This document shows, piece by piece, positions 14,981 through 17,873 of a DNA stretch of 17,873 nucleotides. Under the pieces are notes generated by a model. It had not been told where the DNA came from. It made no database searches and saw only the letters and a list, made by a program, of their open reading frames with translations. A program made the translations under genes and the position numbers. The stretch is from Euryarchaeota archaeon UBA257. Lineage in GTDB: Archaea > Thermoplasmatota > Poseidoniia > Poseidoniales > Thalassarchaeaceae. The stretch's first letter is position 1. Every line of letters starts with the position of its first letter. The DNA is taken from positions 1 to 17,873 of the forward strand of contig DAJO01000052.1 of assembly GCA_002498985.1 (NCBI GenBank), given 5' to 3'.

Positions 14981-16930
14981 GCCTGCGACAACCAATGCAC
15001 TGATCAGTGCTATTGCAGCAATACCCGCTGTAAATCCTGGGGTATTGTCATCTGATTCTACTACTGTAGTTGATGTTTCACTGATACCAGTTCCAACAAC
15101 TACTTTTCCGTTCATTTCCATGGTTGCATGTGGTTCACAGATGTAATAGAATGTTTCATCTTCCGTAAAGGTAACACGGTAATCAACAGTTGTTGCTGCT
15201 GTACCGCTGTATTCTCCAGCTACATCTCTTGTAGTATCTCCTTCTTCTCTGATTTGTGCAACGTTGTGTGCCATAGCTGCATCATTCCAAATCCAGCATA
15301 CAGTTTGGCCTACAGCAATACTTAGATCAGTATTGTCGAAAGCCATTCCATCATCACTTAATCCGATTACGAAGTCACATCCCTCTGGAATAACTGGCTC
15401 ATCAGCTGGTGGCATTAGTACCTTATCAATGACATGGATAACACCGTTTGATGCCATAACATCAGCTGTAGTTACAGTAGCATCTCCAACCATTACAGTT
15501 CCATCTGTTACTGTGAATGATGCATCATCTCCGTTAACCATTGCTACGGTTAATCCATCTGTTACACCAGCAGCGTTAACCGCTCCTGAGTAAACGTGGT
15601 AAAGTAAGATATCAGTTAGTGTAGCAATATCTTCATCTGTTGTAAACGCTGCCAAATCGATTCCAGCATCAGCGAATGCTTGATCGGTTGGAGCAAATAC
15701 AGTGAAAGGTCCATCTCCTTGTAATGTGCTAACTAAGTCAGCCTTTACTAGAGCAGCAACTAATGAGTCATGTACTCCTGTTGACATTGCAGTTACTGCA
15801 ATATCTACTGGAGGAGTCCACATGTAAGATTCACAAATTGCTTGAGTGACATCTGTCAAAGCATGAGATACTGTGTTATAGCAACCAGTGTACATTTGCC
15901 CTCCCATTTCAAAGTCTTCCACATACATGTAAGCGTTACATTCTTCCATAGTTGAACCAGCTACAATCATGTGTGTCGCTGTATTGTAGCAGATGCCTAT
16001 TCCTGTATATGGTACTGGTGGCATTAGTACTTTGTCGATGACATGGATAACACCGTTTGATGCCATAACATCAACTGCAGTTACAGTTGCATCTCCAATC
16101 ATTACAGTTCCATCTGTTACTGTGAATGATGCATCATCTCCGTTAACCATTGCTACAGTTAATCCATCTGTTACATCAGCTGCGTATACTGCTCCTGAGT
16201 AAACGTGGTAAAGTAAGATATCTGTTAAAGCAGCGATTTCTTCATCAGTTGTGAATGCATCCAAATCGATTCCAGCATCAGTGAATGCTTGATCTGTTGG
16301 AGCGAATACTGTGTAAGGTCCAACGCTTTGCATTGTACTTACTAAGTCAGCTTTTACTAGAGCAGCAACTAATGAGTCGTGTGTTCCTGTTGACATTGCA
16401 ACTGCTGCAATGTCTACTAAGTCAGCTGGTGGCATTAGTACCTTATCAATGACATGTATAACACCGTTTGATGCCATAACATCTGCTGTAGTTACAGTAG
16501 CATCTCCAATCATTACAGTCCCGTTAGTTACTGAGAAGGAAGCATCATCTCCGTTAGCCATTGCTACAGTTAAGCCATCTGTTACATCAGTTGCGTAGAC
16601 TGCACCTGCAGTGTAAACATGGTAGAGCAAGATATCTGTTAGAACAGCAATCTCTTCATCTGTGTCAAATGTTGACAAATCGATGTTAGCATCAATAAAT
16701 GCTTGATCGGTCGGAGCGAACACAGTGAAAGGTCCATCTCCTTGCAGTGTACTTACTAAGTCAGCCAGTACAAGAGCATCGACTAATGTATCATGCACTC
16801 CAGTATTTGTAGCATTTGTTGGTATGTCTTCGCTTGAATCAGCCATTGCTATAGGCATCGTCATTAGACAGGCAGTCATTATTAGGGCAATCAATGCATT
16901 TCTTTTGTGCATAAACTTGTCCGATTTCAT
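14966..16930 (-). CDS. Secreted surface protein: three FAS1 domains, Cys mini-repeats, cupredoxin domain, PGF-CTERM-like anchor
   Basis: From ATG 16930 this is a 654-residue exported protein. A signal peptide (MHKRNALIALIMTACLM..., cleavage likely after PIAMA) is followed by three fasciclin domains near residues 44-167, 181-305 and 383-507. Each has TVFAPTDQAF (YTVFAPTDQAF in the second) and VIHVIDKVLMPP. Between the second and third lies a four-cysteine linker with two CYNT repeats. Residues about 515-620 are a blue-copper (plastocyanin/halocyanin) domain with ligands H555, C598, H601 and probably M606 (CEPHATMEM). The end, TPGF near 629-632, a hydrophobic stretch, then RRR, matches archaeosortase PGF-CTERM tails. 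It is likely an electron-carrying adhesin on the cell surface. Upstream ATGs exist at 16966 and downstream at 16912; a TATA candidate at 16979-16988 argues against 16966. Confidence 0.88.
   Translation of the reverse strand: MKSDKFMHKRNALIALIMTACLMTMPIAMADSSEDIPTNATNTGVHDTLVDALVLADLVSTLQGDGPFTVFAPTDQAFIDANIDLSTFDTDEEIAVLTDILLYHVYTAGAVYATDVTDGLTVAMANGDDASFSVTNGTVMIGDATVTTADVMASNGVIHVIDKVLMPPADLVDIAAVAMSTGTHDSLVAALVKADLVSTMQSVGPYTVFAPTDQAFTDAGIDLDAFTTDEEIAALTDILLYHVYSGAVYAADVTDGLTVAMVNGDDASFTVTDGTVMIGDATVTAVDVMASNGVIHVIDKVLMPPVPYTGIGICYNTATHMIVAGSTMEECNAYMYVEDFEMGGQMYTGCYNTVSHALTDVTQAICESYMWTPPVDIAVTAMSTGVHDSLVAALVKADLVSTLQGDGPFTVFAPTDQAFADAGIDLAAFTTDEDIATLTDILLYHVYSGAVNAAGVTDGLTVAMVNGDDASFTVTDGTVMVGDATVTTADVMASNGVIHVIDKVLMPPADEPVIPEGCDFVIGLSDDGMAFDNTDLSIAVGQTVCWIWNDAAMAHNVAQIREEGDTTRDVAGEYSGTAATTVDYRVTFTEDETFYYICEPHATMEMNGKVVVGTGISETSTTVVESDDNTPGFTAGIAAIALISALVVAGSRRR
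15410..16800 (-). repeat. Three direct repeats encoding FAS1 domains
   Basis: Three units of about 370 nt (about 15410-15783, 16018-16390 and 16430-16800) each encode one fasciclin domain. The first two, by plus-strand position, share a perfect 57-nt run (15491-15547 and 16100-16156) and many other identical stretches. The third is more diverged and codes two additional residues around HVYTAGAVYA. This indicates internal duplication followed by homogenisation of two units. The gap at about 15790-16015 holds the cysteine linker. Confidence 0.8.
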
Positions 16931-16978
16931 TTGCCTATTTAATAGATGTATGAATTGGAAATACAATCGGGATTCAAC

Positions 16979-16988
16979 GTATATTAAA
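16979..16988 (-). promoter_or_regulatory. Candidate TATA box of the fasciclin-cupredoxin gene
   Basis: The minus strand reads TTTAATATAC. Initiation about 26 nt downstream, near 16958, would exclude the ATG at 16966 and give a short leader to the ATG at 16930. A weak AATAGG sequence lies just before that ATG. Confidence 0.35.
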
Positions 16989-17032
16989 GATTGTTTTCAA
17001 AATTATAATACATAGAAATTTAAAAACGCTTT

Positions 17033-17038
17033 TTTATA
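17033..17038 (+). promoter_or_regulatory. Candidate TATA box of the crtI-like gene
   Basis: TTTATA within TTTTTATATC is centred 26 nt before the ATG at 17062, the spacing of a leaderless archaeal promoter. It shares the AT-rich 131-bp intergenic region with the divergent fasciclin gene's promoter. Confidence 0.45.
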
Positions 17039-17061
17039 TCTATCATAGCGTTGGGTGTAAC

Positions 17062-17873
17062 ATGGACGTAGACGATTCACAAGATGTTTTGATAGTGGGA
17101 GCAGGTCCAGGTGGTTTAGTTTCTGCACTTTTATTGGCCCATTCAGGTGTCAAGGTGACAATGTTGGAAAAATCTTCGGCCGTCGGCGGTCGAACTAAAA
17201 TCGTAGAAATGGATGGATTTAAGTTCGATAGAGGTCCAACCTTTTTCCATTACCCAGAAGTAATAGAAGAAATCTTTCAAGCAATTGGTAGAGATGCTCA
17301 CAAAGAGTTAGGTTTGATACCTTTAGATCCCTCATATCGACTGACCTTTGGTGCCGGCGGTTACATAGATGCAACTTCTAATCTCGATGAAATGACTGAG
17401 AGGATTAGAGAACTTTCTGGAGATAAAAATGCTAAAGGATTTGAGAAATATGTCTTAGAAAATAGGAAAAAGTTAGATTACTCTAGAGTATGTTTACAGA
17501 CACCTTGGAAGGGTCCTTCTGATTTGCTTACTAAGAGGGCTATGAAAGTTGCAACTATATTGAAACCATGGGCATCGGTTGCAAGCGATTTATCACGACT
17601 TTTTGATGATGAGAGAGTTAGGTTAGCAATGTCTTTCCAAACTAAGTATCTCGGGATGAGCCCTTTTCATGCCCCGTCACTGTTTACAATATTGGCATTT
17701 TTAGAATATGAACATGGCATATTCCATGCTGAAGGAGGGTTGGGATCTATTACGAAGAGAATGTCAGAGATTGCAGTTGAACTCGGAGTCGATATTAAAC
17801 TCGAAACCGAAGTAGAAGAATTAATTTTTGATAATAAAACAGTAGTCGGAGTAAAGACAAATGAGAGGGAGTA
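17062..17873 (+). CDS. crtI: Phytoene desaturase-like FAD oxidoreductase (CrtI family), 3' end outside window
   Basis: An open frame runs from ATG 17062 to the window edge, giving the first 270 residues. The N-terminus has the dinucleotide-binding VLIVGAGPGG (9-18), an acidic end to the second strand (MLEKSSAVGGRTK) and FDRGPTFFHYPEV, all typical of the CrtI/carotenoid desaturase family. The later segments LGMSPFHAPSLFTILAFLEY and HGIFHAEGGLGSITKRM match the conserved middle part of CrtI. Such enzymes desaturate phytoene or related C30/C40 carotenoids using FAD, at the membrane. Carotenoids would protect against light and could supply retinal for rhodopsin, though no such genes are in view. 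Related saturases and ketolases share these motifs, so the exact reaction is uncertain. No internal stop is seen. Confidence 0.85.
   Translation, partial: MDVDDSQDVLIVGAGPGGLVSALLLAHSGVKVTMLEKSSAVGGRTKIVEMDGFKFDRGPTFFHYPEVIEEIFQAIGRDAHKELGLIPLDPSYRLTFGAGGYIDATSNLDEMTERIRELSGDKNAKGFEKYVLENRKKLDYSRVCLQTPWKGPSDLLTKRAMKVATILKPWASVASDLSRLFDDERVRLAMSFQTKYLGMSPFHAPSLFTILAFLEYEHGIFHAEGGLGSITKRMSEIAVELGVDIKLETEVEELIFDNKTVVGVKTNERE

Noticed and set aside
15264..16598. Three plus-strand open frames sharing a common sequence, opposite the fasciclin gene
   Set aside because: They are antisense shadows of the FAS1 repeats. Their similarity to each other comes from the repeated DNA, and the minus-strand frame has domains, a signal peptide and a tail.
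15410..16800. Regularly spaced repeats as a CRISPR array
   Set aside because: The units are about 370 nt, in frame and encode fasciclin domains; they are not 25-40 nt repeats with unique spacers.

Overview
The window is an AT-rich stretch carrying 14 complete genes plus one partial gene at each edge. Several signs point to an archaeon, most likely an uncultivated surface-ocean Thermoplasmatota (Marine Group II/III, Poseidoniales type). These are TATA-like boxes 24-27 nt before the first codon of several lead genes, an oligo-T terminator, a TrmB-family regulator, and a secreted protein ending in a PGF-CTERM-like archaeosortase tail. A cold-shock protein and a class II photolyase also fit that lineage. 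The assignment is inferred from gene content; there is no rRNA gene here to confirm it.

Left part (1-4521): the 3' end of an AN1-like zinc-finger gene overlaps by 4 bp, tail to tail, with a large SF2 helicase gene on the minus strand. A methylthioadenosine/S-adenosylhomocysteine-type deaminase diverges from the helicase and converges on a small cold-shock protein gene.

Centre (4605-10630): two divergent operons share a 96-bp control region (8039-8134). The minus operon is class II DNA photolyase, then an SRPBCC-TIGR01777 fusion, then a BCP-type peroxiredoxin, with only 4 bp between genes. The plus operon is bacterial-type GTP cyclohydrolase II (RibA), then a second, atypical peroxiredoxin, then a TrmB-like regulator with a V4R-like tail, ending in a T9 terminator. 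A TACT-N8-GAGTA inverted repeat lies in the shared control region. Together this looks like a light and photo-oxidative stress module: flavin supply, flavin-dependent DNA repair, peroxide removal and a dedicated regulator.

Right part (10702-17873): a TPR protein with a conserved-looking histidine cluster; an ABC1/UbiB-type atypical kinase co-transcribed with an SDR protein that lacks the catalytic tyrosine; a small Rieske protein; and, convergent with it, a secreted protein with three fasciclin domains, a Cys mini-repeat, a blue-copper domain and a PGF-CTERM-like anchor. Divergent from that gene is the start of a phytoene-desaturase-like (CrtI) gene that runs off the edge. The right part adds redox and pigment functions consistent with life in the light.

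No tRNA, rRNA, CRISPR array, insertion sequence or phage gene was found. No stretch longer than about 120 bases lacks a gene.
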